Source of the DNA: Diogma glabrata
Lineage: Eukaryota; Arthropoda; Insecta; Diptera; Cylindrotomidae
DNA length: 64,000 bases
Direction of reading: 5' to 3'
Assembly: GCA_963693315.1 (NCBI GenBank)
Contig: OY856186.1
Coordinates: forward strand, 368,182,850 to 368,246,849
The notes under the pieces were generated by a model. It was given only the letters and a program-made list of their open reading frames with translations. It was not told where the DNA came from and did no database searches. Positions 1-12,454 of this stretch are shown piece after piece. Made by a program: the position numbers and the translations under genes. Numbering within the stretch: position 1 is the first letter of the stretch; each line of letters starts with the position of its first letter.

Positions 1-1209
1 AACACGTAATATGGTACACTTACCTTACTTCTTTTACTATTCGAATACTAACCGAATATTCGGATATTTAAAGAAAAAGTTATTCGATATTCGGATAACT
101 GAAAATGTCGAATAACTGAATGCTCTATTTGTCATGCTAAAAATAAGAATAGATACTATGGGGTGATTGGTTATAGGAACTATCTTATGACCATCAAAAC
201 TGCCTTAAATAAACTGTATTGATACTGTTGGGGCCTTCTCTGTGATCTGGAGTTTGGCTTCAGATACTCATTTCAGGTTTGCGTCTGATAAAAAGATAAA
301 ATTGATTTTTCTCTCCTGTTGTATGACTCAGCTAATCACATATCTTACATTTAATTTTAACACATATGAATACTGTAATGAATACTGTGCACTCCTAATA
401 GTGGAATCACTATTAGGAACATCAGAGGAATTGCGTGGTTTGAGATTTAAATTTCCGACTGGCTGCAGTCTGTGGGTTCGATTATGTCTTTCCTCAGCCC
501 ATCAAAAATGCTGAATCGCACGCAAAAGATTTACAAGAAGATGGATTCAAATGAGCAAAGAATAGGTACCGGCAATGGTATCTGTAATAGTAACCGTTGT
601 GCAAATGGTACCGGTAATTGTTAAATATGAATAATAATATATCAATATAATAGAAATCGTTGCGCCAATGCCACAGACGATTTCTGACCACTATCAATAA
701 TTTAATATAATAAAATTCGAATATTGAACAATAACAACAAATTAAAATGATAGTCAACTGTTGCGCCAAAAGTCACAGCCGATTGTAGAACAATGATAAT
801 TGATCAATAATATACATCAATCGTCGCTCCTGAATGAACAGTTGGTCATAAAACACCAAAAAAATATCGTTGTACTAAACTTAATATAAAAATTATTAAA
901 ACTGTTCTTTTTATTAGATATTACACAAAGTTCAAGTATATGATTAAAAGTATTCTAAATGTCATGCTTTATTTCATAATTTTATAGTCAAACCCGGAAA
1001 CATGAAAATCAATACCGACTAACTTTAATTCGACTTAAAATGCGAAAAATATTTAATGAAAACGCAAAAGAAAAAAATGTGACAAAAACCCATATAACTA
1101 ATTGTTCAATATGGAGAGAACGATAAGAATTATATCGACAGCGTCGAATCGGCAAAATTTATTTTCAACGCTGAAGGGACAACTGAACACATACTCTTGG
1201 TAAACTCTC
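1..1209. other. AT-rich non-coding DNA
   Basis: No gene is recognisable. Positions 40-125 contain several short TATTCG/CGAATA-type palindromic words. At 659-666 and 760-767 there are two GTTGCGCC motifs about 101 bases apart, each followed within about 20 bases by a CGATT word. They resemble the core of the 55/56-bp tandem repeat at 34.3-34.9 kb and may be diverged relatives of it. Confidence 0.5.
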
Positions 1210-1996
1210 TTGATCTACCTTGTGCCTTGTAAATTTTATATGATCCTATTTCTATCCATCCACACAAACGGACCCAACAATAAACATTTATTCACACCAC
1301 CCATATCAGTACAAAATAGCAGCATTTATAACCACATGATCAACAGATTAAATGTAATACCAATGAGTCAAGAGGATTATCAAGAAGAACTGGATAACAT
1401 AAAATATATAGCCCAAAGGAATGGATATAAAACAAGTTTAATAGTTGAATAAAAAACATAAAAACAAAACATATTTACAAAACAAAACTACTCTGAAAAG
1501 CGAAAAGAATGTTAAGGACAAAAAATATGTTAGCCTTAACAACAATAGAACAACATACAGAAACATACAGAAAACTTTTAAACAATCCGGATACGTACCT
1601 GCATTTAAAACCCGCAATAAAATAAGAAGTATAATAAAAACCGGAAAACCCAAAATAGTAAAACAGGTGTTTATAAATTAACGTGTAACGATTGCCAGGA
1701 ATTTTACATAGGCCAAACGAAGCGGTCCTTCAAAAAAAGATTTACCGAACATATAAGTGAAGTAAATAAGGACAATCCCAAATCACATTTTGCTCAACAC
1801 CTCAAAAATGAAAAACATAACTACACTGACAGCAACCACAATCTGAAAATCATCCACAAAATTAAAAAAGGGAGTGACATGGATAGAATAGAAGAATTAT
1901 ACATAAACAAACAACAAAAATGATATTAATTTACTAAATAAGAAGATAAATACAAAAACAAATAAATTATACGACCACATAATAAATAATACATAA
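1210..1996 (+). pseudogene. Penelope-like element 3' remnant (GIY-YIG endonuclease), frameshifted
   Basis: The stretch translates in three successive pieces. The first (1210-1452) ends in the EDYQEELDNIKYIA block typical of the region after the reverse transcriptase in Penelope-like proteins. The second (1445-1681) carries the linker with FKTRNKI. The third (1666-1923) is a GIY-YIG nuclease core: GVYKLTCNDC, then FYIGQTKRSFKKRF and a TEH motif, ending in an IEELYIN block. A further frame change near 1919 would continue it to a stop at 1994-1996. GIY-YIG fused to RT is the hallmark of Penelope-like elements. The RT itself is absent upstream, so this is a 5'-truncated, frameshifted relic. Family level is fairly sure; the clade is not resolved. 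Confidence 0.8.
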
Positions 1997-2765
1997 TGAT
2001 AATAAAAATAAATAGAAATAGTACATATATAAGAAAGTAATTTTATTAAAGTGTTATAGTTAAGAAAAGAACTGAAGAAGGAGTAATCTGAAACATATAT
2101 CTTCTGTAAAAATAAAATAAATAAAAGATTGTTACTATAAGAACTACTTAATTATCCCTAAAAAACAAAATCTTTTACTTATAGTAAAAATTAAATTTCA
2201 AAGTGACAAAAGCACACAAAACAAGTGAAAAGTATGGAAAACCATATTAATACATATTACAGAGAAGAATTTAAAAATACAGTTAGCTTAGAGTTAAAAA
2301 CATTTGAAGAATTACAGACAACTGGATGACAACCTGAATAAATAATAGCTCATGAGTGTTGGTAACGTTACAAATGTGGGTATGACATAGACCTGAAGAT
2401 TTTCACCAGCCGAATTAGATTACTAAACGATATAATGTCATTTTGATGCCGTATCACAATACGAAAAAAGAATAAAATGTGAATTTTAGTTATAGAAAAG
2501 TTCTATTCATCAAGAGGTGAAATCACCAAAAGTTTAAAAGTAAAGAAGATAGCATGACAAAAATAAAAATTGCTACGCTATAGGTAACTAAAGTTGCTAA
2601 GTATGAAAATTTTATTTTCTTATCTGCACATATTGATATTTCCATGGACATGTTTTACCCTTTTTCGAGTGCTATAAATAATCAGTTTTAAATTCATCAA
2701 TTCAGATTTCAAATCTATACCATTTATGAAATCTCTCAAAACGTGTCAAAAACGCCATTTTTACT
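1997..2765. other. AT-rich non-coding DNA
   Basis: No open frame with recognisable similarity and no clear tandem structure. It separates the Penelope-like relic from the 147-bp satellite. Confidence 0.5.
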
Positions 2766-4195
2766 GTCCTCATTATAATCGATTTGACCGATTGATTTCA
2801 AATTGTGCAAATAATATTTTTACGGGTATTGACATGAAATGGGAGGGTGTCGTACAAAAAATTTAAATTTTTCTTTGTAATGGCCAGAACAAAGCCTCTT
2901 GACTTTAAGTGGCTGGGGACACGCCTCAAAGTTGACCAATTGATTTCAAATTTTACAAATAACATTTTTAAGGGTATTCACATGAAATGAGAGGGTGTGG
3001 TACAAAAAACTTTAATTTTTCTTTGTAATTGCCAGAACAAAACCTTACAAGTTTAAGTGGCCGGGGGAACGCCTTAGTGTTGAACAATTGATTTCAAATT
3101 TTACACATAATTTTTTATGGGTATTGACACGAAATGGGAGGGTGTCGCACAAAAAATAAAATTTTTTTTTTAAAGTCCAGAACAAAATTTCTCAACTTTA
3201 AGGGAGGCACGTCTTAGAATTGACCGATTGATTTCAAATTTTGCAAATAATTTTTTACGGGTATTGACATGAAATGGGAGGGTATCGTACAAAAAATTTA
3301 AATTTTTCTTTGTAATGGCCAGAACAAAACCTCTCAACTTTAAGTGGCCGGGGGCACGCCTTAAAGTTGACCGATTGGTTTCAAATTTTGCAAATAACAT
3401 TTTTAAGGGTATTCACACGAAATGGGAGGATGTGGTGCAAAAAATTTAAATTTTTCTTTGTAATGGCCAGAACAAAACCATTCAAGTTTAAGTGGCCGGG
3501 GGCACGCCTTAGAGTTGAACGATTGATTTCGAATTTTACACAACATTTTTTATGGGTTTTGACACAAAATGGGAGGGTGTCGCACAAAAAATAAAAGTTT
3601 TTTTTAGGGTCCAGAACAAAATTTCTCAACTTTAAGTGGCCGGAGGCACGTCTTAGAATTGACCGATTGATTTCAAATTTTGAAAATAATATTTTTACGG
3701 GTATTGACATAAAATGGGAGGGTGACGTACAAAAAATTTAAATTTTTCTTTATAATGGCCACAACAAAACCTCTCAACTTTAAGTGGTCGGGGTTACCCC
3801 TTAGAGTTGACTGATTGATCTCAAATTTTACACATAATATTTTTATGGGTATTGACACCAAATAGGAGGGTGTCGTACAAAAAATTTAAATTTTTCTTTG
3901 CAATGGCCGCAACCAAACCATTAAAGTTTAAGTGGCCGGGGGCACCCCTTAGAGTTGAACGATTGATTTCAGTTTTTACACATAATTTTTTATGGGTATT
4001 GACACGAAATGAGAGGGTGTCGCACAAAAAATAAAAAAGTTTTTTTTAAGGTCCAGAACAAAATTTCTCAACTTTAGGTGGCCGGAGGCACGTCTTAGAA
4101 TTGACCGATTGATATCAGATTTTGCAAATAATATTTTTATGGGTGTTTACACGATATGGGAGGGTGCCGTATAAAAAATAAAATATTTGTTTTTA
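2766..4195. repeat. 147-bp satellite array with trimeric higher-order structure
   Basis: Ten tandem units can be anchored on the word ATTGATTTCAAAT or its variants at 2791, 2939, 3087, 3227, 3374, 3522, 3666, 3814, 3962 and 4108, giving spacings of 140-148 bases. Every third unit is more alike: units with GGGTATTGACATGAAATG, units with a GGGTATTCACA-type word, and units with GACACGAAATG plus a T-run and AAAATTTCTCAAC. The higher-order period is therefore about 436-442 bases. Open frames of 60-109 codons on both strands inside the array follow the repeat and are not genes. Confidence 0.92.
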
Positions 4196-5769
4196 AGGGC
4201 CACCCTTCTAGGCATTCCCAAGGTTTGAGGAAAAATTGTTTATTTCACACTTAGTAGGCGTGAAATGTCCCATATGTATACATATTCGCGTAAAATAAAC
4301 TCTTGTCGCCAATTTCATAAACAATAAAAAAAATTCAGCTCATGATTAAGTTTGATTATATCAGATCTTATCCTCTTAACACAAACCATTCGTCATACAT
4401 GCATATTATAATCAAATATATTCAATTAATTAATTTCAAAATAATTATATCTTTAATTATTTAATTTTTTCGTTTTTATTATATATTTTTCCGAGAAATC
4501 TAATATCAGGCGACTGAATGAATAACTAAAAATACTTAATAATAGTTTTTAGTTTTTATTTAACAAAAAAAAATACGTTTAAGTAATAATTGAGTTTATT
4601 AGAAAAAAAAATTATAAATATTTACAAAGAAATCGGAATTCATGATAATCTCATAGCTATATTTGATAATGGATTATGAGAAAATTTTATGTACGAGGTT
4701 TAGGTGAAATGTTTACTTGTAATCAATATTTTGCCGTAACCGTACAATGATATCTTTTTATCAACCAATCATTTTAAATTTTAACATTAAACGTTTGTTA
4801 AATTGAATTTATTTTTAAGATGCTATTATGACTAATTATAGACGTATTAAATAAATGTGGTTTTAGAAATAAATTTTAAAGATTTTCATAATCTTATTGT
4901 ATAAGAAATGAACTTTGTTCAGATAAATTAAAGTTAAGGTTAATTGTGTATGAATTTCTTCAGTTATCCTTATTTGTTTAATTCTTATTCCAAAAAGTAG
5001 GCCAATTCTCAAAATATCTACACGTTAAACATCTTAATGTTAATCTTAATCAAATCAATTTAGTTTCTTAAATTTGATTTTAAAATCTCATGAAATACTA
5101 ACATAATTATCAATTCCAATTTAATATATTCCATTAAAAAAATCGTTTTCAAGAATTTCGTAATAAAAACAAGACATTCCCAACAACATTCTTTAAAAAA
5201 TAAAAAAACTTATAAGAACTTCCACTATAATTTTAAATTTAATAACATAATAAAACACAAGAAGAAATCTTTAAATTTATGACAATAAAATTCCATACAA
5301 ACTCTAAAAACGAAAAAAAAAAAAAAAAATATATTAATAAATAAAATTACAATAAAATTTGTATATTTAAATAATAACAAAACATGATTTTCAAAATAAA
5401 TACACTACAACAACAATAACAAAAATAAGATTAATGTATTAACATTTTATTTATGTAATAATTATTTTAATTTATGTTGAATAAAACATAAATTAAAACT
5501 TTTACATGCAAAACTTTAAGTTTCGTTGAATAAATTTGTTTGTTTCAGTGATTTAGAGATTTCCAGGCAAGCAATTAACGAGCGAGCTAGAATTATATAT
5601 AAAAACAGAGAAACATTCAAACTTAGAGCAAAATTTTGTTGGCAAATATCACATTTGTCCCACATTCCTTATTGAATCGAATTATTTTCACATAACATCA
5701 ACCAAACCTCAGAGGATGAACATCCTTCAAACAATTATTAGATTAGATTAGTAAGTGTTGGTGATATCT
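4196..5769. other. AT-rich non-coding DNA
   Basis: Very AT-rich with A and T homopolymer runs (for example near 5310-5330). No gene, RNA or repeat array is recognised. Confidence 0.5.
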
Positions 5770-7093
5770 TGTACTGCTAACAAAATGTTCTATTTTACTG
5801 GACCCAACCCGACTTTTTTGTGAATACCCAGGTAGAGAACCTCTTACTATCAAGCTTGCTTTAGGAACTCAAGGATATGGAGAGGGTTAAGTTCATTAAT
5901 ATAATACTCCTCCAGGTCAATTTAATACTCCTCGTCCGCGAAATCTACATACAGATCTCTTCTCTACTCTAATATTTTTGCGACGTTTTCTTAATCTACA
6001 CTGTCCTGTTAGAACACCTGACAGTATTCTCAGGTTGTTAATATCCTAGCACACATTAGTACCCTCTTTTGATTGAATAACCCAATCCACTCCTTATGCT
6101 GCTTTAAACCCATGGCGTTATCCTAGACTTTAAAACATTCCGTCATAATTCCTTTCGTCATCCTTTCATGGATAGATTTAGCCCATAGCAGGCTTTCAAC
6201 CGATCAAAGATATTATTGCACCCTTCCTGACTAATTTGTCGGCTTCTTCAATTCCTGGAATACTCACATAACCAGGTATCCAGTAAACTGTTACATTGTT
6301 ACCAATACCAAGCTTGTTATGTTTGTTCACATAGTCTCCACATAGTCTCCTGGAAATCATCTCGTTCTGCTGATTTCTTAACAACGTAAAGCCGCCGCAT
6401 CTACCAATTGCACATATTTTAGCAAGGAAGACACTACAGTAGATGTTCATTGGCTCTAAATATTGGGTTTTCGGACCAAATAGGGCAGCGTCAGGAATCT
6501 TCGTAAGGGATCTTCTCTTGAAAGTCTCTCTTGATATCCTTTCTCATACCTTCCATGCCAAATTTCAGTATGGTTTAACTGGTTATGCTATTAATCCGTA
6601 AGTGACGGGGCATCTAAATTGACGGGGTACCACATGTTTTCACTGCGCTGGTATGCAGATATAGGCCAGTACTTGCCCTTTTTCTAGCTCCACCTTACGT
6701 GAGTTGAGTGTAACTGTTCTATGCCATGCGACTGCTTTGTACGTGATGACTGGTCTCACTATAACGGTATACTTTCTTCTTAGGACTTTACCCAGAAGGC
6801 TTTGCATACTAACATAGCTCTTATTGATTGCTTCGATCAGCATTACTTCCATGTGGTTTTTTCACAGTAGTTTGCTATCTTAAACCACTCGTACATATTT
6901 TGTCTCCTGTGCAGATTCGATTTCCAAACCCTTCATGATGATGCGGTTCATGTTGAGCTGTCTTTTCTTGGTGAACGGAACCAACGTAGTTTTGCGGAGA
7001 TTGCAGGTGTCTACCAGATTCAAAACTCTGTGTACAATATCACAGAGTGTCTCCTTGAACTGACCTCTGGCGATAATACATATGTCAGCCGCT
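5770..7093 (-). pseudogene. Decayed LINE, 3' part: RT C-terminus, RNase H and Cys-rich tail
   Basis: On the minus strand, successive broken frames match the end of an ORF2 of an I/Jockey-like non-LTR retrotransposon. Positions 7119-6880 carry the end of the RT palm and the TTLVPFTKKRQLNMN block. Positions 6852-6640 carry the thumb (VRPVITYKAVAWHR). Positions 6450-6196 carry an RNase H-like segment (VTVYWIPGYVSIPGIEEADKL). Around 6050-5900 a segment reading LTGQCRLRKR and VCRF recalls the C-terminal zinc-knuckle tail. Many stops and frame changes make it non-functional. The RT active-site region is degenerate: the expected YADD reads as stop-A-A-D once the LTR insertion at 7094 is removed. Confidence 0.8.
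7090..7093. repeat. Target-site duplication CGCT (left)
   Basis: The four bases CGCT directly before the left LTR also occur directly after the right LTR at 9698-9701. A 4-bp duplication fits an LTR retrotransposon integration into the LINE. Confidence 0.85.
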
Positions 7094-8089
7094 TGTAGTG
7101 CCAAAGGTGATAACAACACTACTGTATAATAATATGTAGTGCAATTTTTGATATGGCACTATACTATGTAATCAAATTGTAGTGCAATTATTTATATGTG
7201 CACTACTATGTTAAAATGTAGTGACAATGTTAGCCTTAGTGCGATTATGGTTGTTTCACACACTATTTGAGTAGCAATTTGTCACTACAAACAATTTGTC
7301 ACTACTGTTTATGAAAAGGTAGTGAAACTGGTGGATGCACTAATATTTATTTAGGATGCACCACTATTAATGATGGTAGTATTAATATGGTGTGTAACAC
7401 TATTTCACAGATGGAATAATAAAACGTATATATTTCTCACTTTGTGTTTTTATTTAACAATAGTTCGTATAACTTTTTAATAGTACAACTTTTCCGTTTT
7501 AAGTTTACAAAAATTGTATATAAATATTGGCTTTAGTAACTGTTTTTTCTAACTTAGTTTTCACACCGTATTGATCGATTTCTCGTTAATTGCTCGATTT
7601 GATAAAAATTGACTTAACTTATTTTAATGAACTTAAACTTTATTTTACTTTAGAATATAACTTAACTTAGAATATAATTTCACGACTGACTGATTGATTT
7701 TTGTCAGAATTGACTCGCTGATTTAAAATTGACTGAACCGGTTTGTTTTTTGTTTACTGAACGACTGTTTAGTTCTGTGGTTACCGTTAGACTAGTTATT
7801 AATTCAAAAAACTTTTCTTAATCGACCCATTTTTGATAAAAACTAAAAATTGATTACCAATTTAAATTTTATAAAATATTATTATTTGTTGATGTATGTC
7901 GCGTATTACTTAACCCTAATTTGTCAATTTTGTATTTTAATTTAATTTAATTTAAAAAAGTGTTTCGCAATAATTAATTTTAAGATTGTTGATTTTGCAC
8001 AAATAATATTTATTGAATTTACATTGGTAATAATTGGTTATAATATTATTTGGTAATGTTTATTTGGATGTTAATTTGGGGATACTACA
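7094..8089 (-). repeat. 3' LTR (996 bp)
   Basis: By eye identical, base for base, to 8702-9697. On the minus strand it follows the purine tract, so it is the 3' LTR. About the first 320 bases (plus coordinates) are crowded with CACTA/TAGTG words in both orientations. Confidence 0.92.
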
Positions 8090-8101
8090 TTCCTCCCTCC
8101 C
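8090..8101 (-). promoter_or_regulatory. Putative polypurine tract of the LTR element
   Basis: The minus strand reads GGGAGGGAGGAA immediately before the 3' LTR. This is the usual position of the plus-strand primer and, with the primer-binding site, fixes the element's orientation. Confidence 0.75.
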
Positions 8102-8683
8102 ACGGAAAAAATTTTGTGTTTATCGTTAAAGGAATTAGAAGGAAAGTTAGGTAGAATAGTTAACGATAAAAACAAAATTTTACCAAATTATGTATTCTTT
8201 GTAAAAAATTGAGCTACGTTATCTTGGGTTTTGTTTTTATGATACAGAAATGCAGTAACAATGGCTATTAGAGAAATGGGTTCATTTCTTTTTGTACTTA
8301 AATTATAACGAACTTTTTAATATGTGAATCTTAAGTTTATTAATCAGAAATTTAAAATGACCATGTATTATAATGAAATGAACAGTGCAATATATATGTA
8401 TAATTATTATAATAGTTCGAATTTCTTTCGTTTTGTTTTCATTTTTTTTTCTTCGTTTTTAGCAAGAAAAATTATTGTCAATGCGAGTACATATCTAAAT
8501 TTATTTTTAGTTTGTTAATTTTCAAAATTATAATTATAGTCTTTAAACCAGATTTAAAGGTACAATTAAGCTTATCTAGATATTATTGATTCTATTTAGT
8601 TTCAAAATCAGAAAAAAAAATGTTTAAATCCAAAATCTAAAAAAAATTTCTGTTCAGTCTACGTTATTTAAAATGATTTCCTA

Positions 8684-8699
8684 CCTACCGGCTGCGCCA
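8684..8699 (-). promoter_or_regulatory. Putative primer-binding site of the LTR element
   Basis: The minus strand reads TGGCGCAGCCGGTAGG, starting two bases after the 5' LTR end. The leading TGG would pair with a tRNA 3' CCA end. The identity of the priming tRNA is not assigned. Confidence 0.75.
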
Positions 8700-8701
8700 A
8701 A

Positions 8702-9697
8702 TGTAGTGCCAAAGGTGATAACAACACTACTGTATAATAATATGTAGTGCAATTTTTGATATGGCACTATACTATGTAATCAAATTGTAGTGCAATTATT
8801 TATATGTGCACTACTATGTTAAAATGTAGTGACAATGTTAGCCTTAGTGCGATTATGGTTGTTTCACACACTATTTGAGTAGCAATTTGTCACTACAAAC
8901 AATTTGTCACTACTGTTTATGAAAAGGTAGTGAAACTGGTGGATGCACTAATATTTATTTAGGATGCACCACTATTAATGATGGTAGTATTAATATGGTG
9001 TGTAACACTATTTCACAGATGGAATAATAAAACGTATATATTTCTCACTTTGTGTTTTTATTTAACAATAGTTCGTATAACTTTTTAATAGTACAACTTT
9101 TCCGTTTTAAGTTTACAAAAATTGTATATAAATATTGGCTTTAGTAACTGTTTTTTCTAACTTAGTTTTCACACCGTATTGATCGATTTCTCGTTAATTG
9201 CTCGATTTGATAAAAATTGACTTAACTTATTTTAATGAACTTAAACTTTATTTTACTTTAGAATATAACTTAACTTAGAATATAATTTCACGACTGACTG
9301 ATTGATTTTTGTCAGAATTGACTCGCTGATTTAAAATTGACTGAACCGGTTTGTTTTTTGTTTACTGAACGACTGTTTAGTTCTGTGGTTACCGTTAGAC
9401 TAGTTATTAATTCAAAAAACTTTTCTTAATCGACCCATTTTTGATAAAAACTAAAAATTGATTACCAATTTAAATTTTATAAAATATTATTATTTGTTGA
9501 TGTATGTCGCGTATTACTTAACCCTAATTTGTCAATTTTGTATTTTAATTTAATTTAATTTAAAAAAGTGTTTCGCAATAATTAATTTTAAGATTGTTGA
9601 TTTTGCACAAATAATATTTATTGAATTTACATTGGTAATAATTGGTTATAATATTATTTGGTAATGTTTATTTGGATGTTAATTTGGGGATACTACA
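8702..9697 (-). repeat. 5' LTR (996 bp)
   Basis: Second copy of the long terminal repeat, same length as 7094-8089 with no difference seen. It ends at the right-hand CGCT target duplication. Confidence 0.92.
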
Positions 9698-9701
9698 CGC
9701 T
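9698..9701. repeat. Target-site duplication CGCT (right)
   Basis: Matches 7090-7093 and marks the right edge of the LTR element. LINE sequence resumes here. Confidence 0.85.
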
Positions 9702-10150
9702 TACCCAAGATATTTAATGCTGTGGTTATCTAAACTATCCGGAATTTTAGTGACCTCCAGACTCCACATGATAAAACTCCATTCTGTAGACTACCTGTGG
9801 TACCAGGGTTGATTGCACGATCACCAGTTTAAATTTGCTACTATAATCCACAACATCCCACACATTTATCAAGTTGTGTTGTTGTCAACGTTTTCTCACA
9901 TGAAGCTTTCTTAACTGCTCGATGTGAGGTGTTATTGGAAGCTCCTTTAATATATAAAAAGGCACAGACAACAACTTCCTTGCTGTCCACAGCATTCCAT
10001 TATTTTTTAACCAGCTCAAATAGCGTGGTTGGTGTTGATCTTCCCATTTTGTACGCGTTTTGACTATCTTCCAAGGGTTATTTTACCAAAATTCTAGTTT
10101 GTAAATGGTTGTCAATAAAGGATGTTAAACTGATGGTTCTACGAGACTGC
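9702..10150 (-). pseudogene. Decayed LINE, central RT fragment
   Basis: Minus-strand translation gives the RT fingers and palm order of the same LINE: an ISLTSFIDNHL block near 10,140, then YKMGRSTPTTLFELV, then the palm segment CAFLYIKGASNNTSHRAV, and a residual QNGVLS block (from the QGGVLSP motif). Several stops interrupt it. It joins the fragment at 5770-7093 once the LTR element is removed, and the fragment at 11,310-11,990 once the AT-rich insertion between them is removed. Confidence 0.8.
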
Positions 10151-11309
10151 CGCTCGGTGATATCTTATAAAGATTTTGGACTTTTTACAGAAATAATCAA
10201 ACTGTAATATTAAACCGGAAAACTGAATATATGCCAAAAAATTACACTTGCAAATCTCTTATTTATGAATCACTTTGAATAACGTAAAGTAACTATCAAT
10301 TAGCTAACAGAGAAAATTATTTAGTAGTATCAAAATAAATCAACAAAAATTATACAAATCAAAATACAAAAAAAGCTTAGATTAATTTATTTCTTGAATA
10401 TGTTGTCTTCTTCCCAAAACCAGTCCTGTGGAACTAAATGTTGATTGTAGGCTGTAATTCATTTTACTAAACGTAATTTTATTAAAAGCACCATGAAATG
10501 ATAAAACCAAACTAGATCTGTTCTGTTAATTTGAAATACATTTCTCATAGTTTGAACGAATTTATCTAAACGCCAATAATTATTTGTACTTCAAAGCCCA
10601 GCAATATCATTAACTTCTTTAGCCGCTTGCTGATTGACATCAAATTTATGAATATTTTCATTTAACATGTAACGGCTTGGAATGAAGCATCACTGTAACC
10701 GTTGGGTATAAAAAGTGTATTGAACGGTTTCGTTGTTACTTCACTTGAATAACTATTTTCACGTTTTTGTATTTGAACTTGGGTTTTTGACTCATTTTTT
10801 ATTTTCATTTTCTTTACTAAATGATTTATCAGGCAATTTTCACTAAAAACTCATTAAACCAAAATAAATAATTTAATCTTTTGTAATAAAAATCTACATT
10901 TTTTTACATTTACAAATTAACACAATAATGCTTTTTGTTTTATTTTAATCAAGTACTGATCTCGATTTAAATTTATATACTAATCGATTTAAATTTATAC
11001 TAAACTTCGATCCAAACAATTTGATCGCTTATATACACATATTATAGGTTTCCTGTTTCCCTCTCCATTATTGTAACAAGCAGTTTTCACTAATACAAAC
11101 AACAATTCTACTTTTTGCAAATTTATTTATGCAAAACATGTATTATTAATTGATTAATTGAGTGACGTTATTAAACCTTCAACAAAAAAAACTGTCCACA
11201 GTAGTACAAACAAATGTCAATACGCCTATTACAGTTGAAGAGAATATATGAACAATTTATTAGCGAATTTCTTTGAATACGAATACTATTATTTTAAAGT
11301 AAAAATTAA
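10151..11309. other. AT-rich insertion A within the LINE
   Basis: The LINE reading is interrupted here: RT sequence stops near 11,310 and resumes near 10,150. No coding content is recognised. The right edge contains AATAGTCCGTCGTT, a word also present at the right edge of insertion B (about 12,876-12,889), so the two may be copies of related elements. Exact borders are uncertain. Confidence 0.45.
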
Positions 11310-11990
11310 AAATAGTCCGTCGTTGCAATCTTTCTTTCCTACTTTTGAATTGAATTGTTTTTGCCGTTCTCCATGGTTCTGAAATATGCCCAAGCTCAAT
11401 ACTTTAATTGAATATGCGGAAGAGTAGTAGGGGCAGCCACTTCCGCCCTTTCTGCAAGAGAACTGGGACTTTTCTGTTTACTTCTGCTGATTTGTTTGAC
11501 TGGAAGGTGTTTATAGTCACCCTCCAGTGCTCTGGGCTTATGCGTTTTAGTTATTTTATAACTAAGGTCTGTTGCACATGTTCAAATGCCAGGAAGTTGG
11601 TTTCTAAAAGAATAGCATCCATCTGCTACTCATCTTTTATATACGTTCCATCCGACCCTCTCATCAAAATTGTAATCTCAGGACTGTTTTTTACCAGAGC
11701 CTTCGTAGTACAACCACTGCATATGTTGCAAAGATATTATCAGCTATTCTATTAGGTTGCCCAAGATCCTTTTTATAGGTAAAAACTCTAGTATAGTGCT
11801 CCCAAATTTCAGATTTTTGTGATCCGCTGAAGAACCTCCGTACACCTCTGTTCTTAATTTTGACTACTTTTGATTCAACTAAAACCCATTCCTCTGTTTT
11901 TTAACATTAGTTACTGGGCAGTTGGCTTCAAACGCCTTGGTGATTGTCAGGTTTACCTCCACTACAGCTTGTTCCAATGCGGTAAAACTT
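11310..11990 (-). pseudogene. Decayed LINE, linker between endonuclease and RT
   Basis: Minus-strand translation shows the linker and RT N-terminus of the same LINE. Near 11,980-11,900 it reads LEQAVVEVNLTITKAFEANCP. Around 11,480-11,400 a degenerate FQSNKSAEV followed by VPVLLQKGRKWLPLL corresponds to the F-KSPGPDGI-P-LLQ-G region. Around 11,370-11,330 it reads LGHISEPWRTAKTI, the RT-0/1 helix. Frames change several times. The plus-strand open frame at 11,408-11,755 is the antisense of this and is not a gene. Confidence 0.75.
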
Positions 11991-12454
11991 AAAACGATTT
12001 TACTTTATTATACAAATAAATGGTAGCCGTGACTGGAAAATCTCTCACTTTAACTAATTCCCCAAACGAAATGTTTATATTCAAAACACATTTAATCAAT
12101 TTGAAATAGTATATATACAAATATGCTACTGGCACTACACACAATAACAACTTAACTTTTTGACTTTAAATTACGTCATCATCACAATTAAACATTTGGT
12201 CGAGTATAAATAGTAAGATTCTTCATTTCTTGTTTCTCTTTAAATATACACTTCATCGTACAGAAATTTATAATTCCCCATATCTCTCAATATAATGCAA
12301 GTCAACCATTTCCATGTATCATCTTCCCAAACAATTTCTCTACAATTATATAAACTTGAACAACCGTATTACATCTACATGTAATATTATGACTAAACTT
12401 TTCAAAAAATAATGTTCATCATTTATGTAGACAGAAATTTATATTCTTGTGTTA
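11991..12454. other. AT-rich insertion B within the LINE, left part
   Basis: LINE similarity stops near 11,990 and resumes near 12,890. This left part is AT-rich without recognised content. The right part holds a SINE-like sequence. Confidence 0.4.

Larger units (their letters stand above)
7094..9697 (-). mobile_element. Non-autonomous LTR retrotransposon (young insertion)
   Basis: Two apparently identical 996-bp direct repeats (7094-8089 and 8702-9697) flank a 612-bp interior and are bordered by a 4-bp target duplication CGCT. Each repeat runs from TGTAGT to ACTACA. The priming signals show minus-strand orientation. A tRNA-like primer-binding site (minus strand TGGCGCAGCCGGTAGG, 8699-8684) lies two bases inside the right LTR. 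A purine tract (GGGAGGGAGGAA on the minus strand, 8101-8090) abuts the left LTR. The interior has no gag or pol and no open frame above about 64 codons. It is thus a TRIM/LARD-like element that would depend on another element's enzymes. LTR identity points to recent insertion. Confidence 0.93.

Noticed and set aside
3170..4034. Overlapping 60-109-codon frames as small genes
   Set aside because: They repeat with the 147-bp satellite on both strands.
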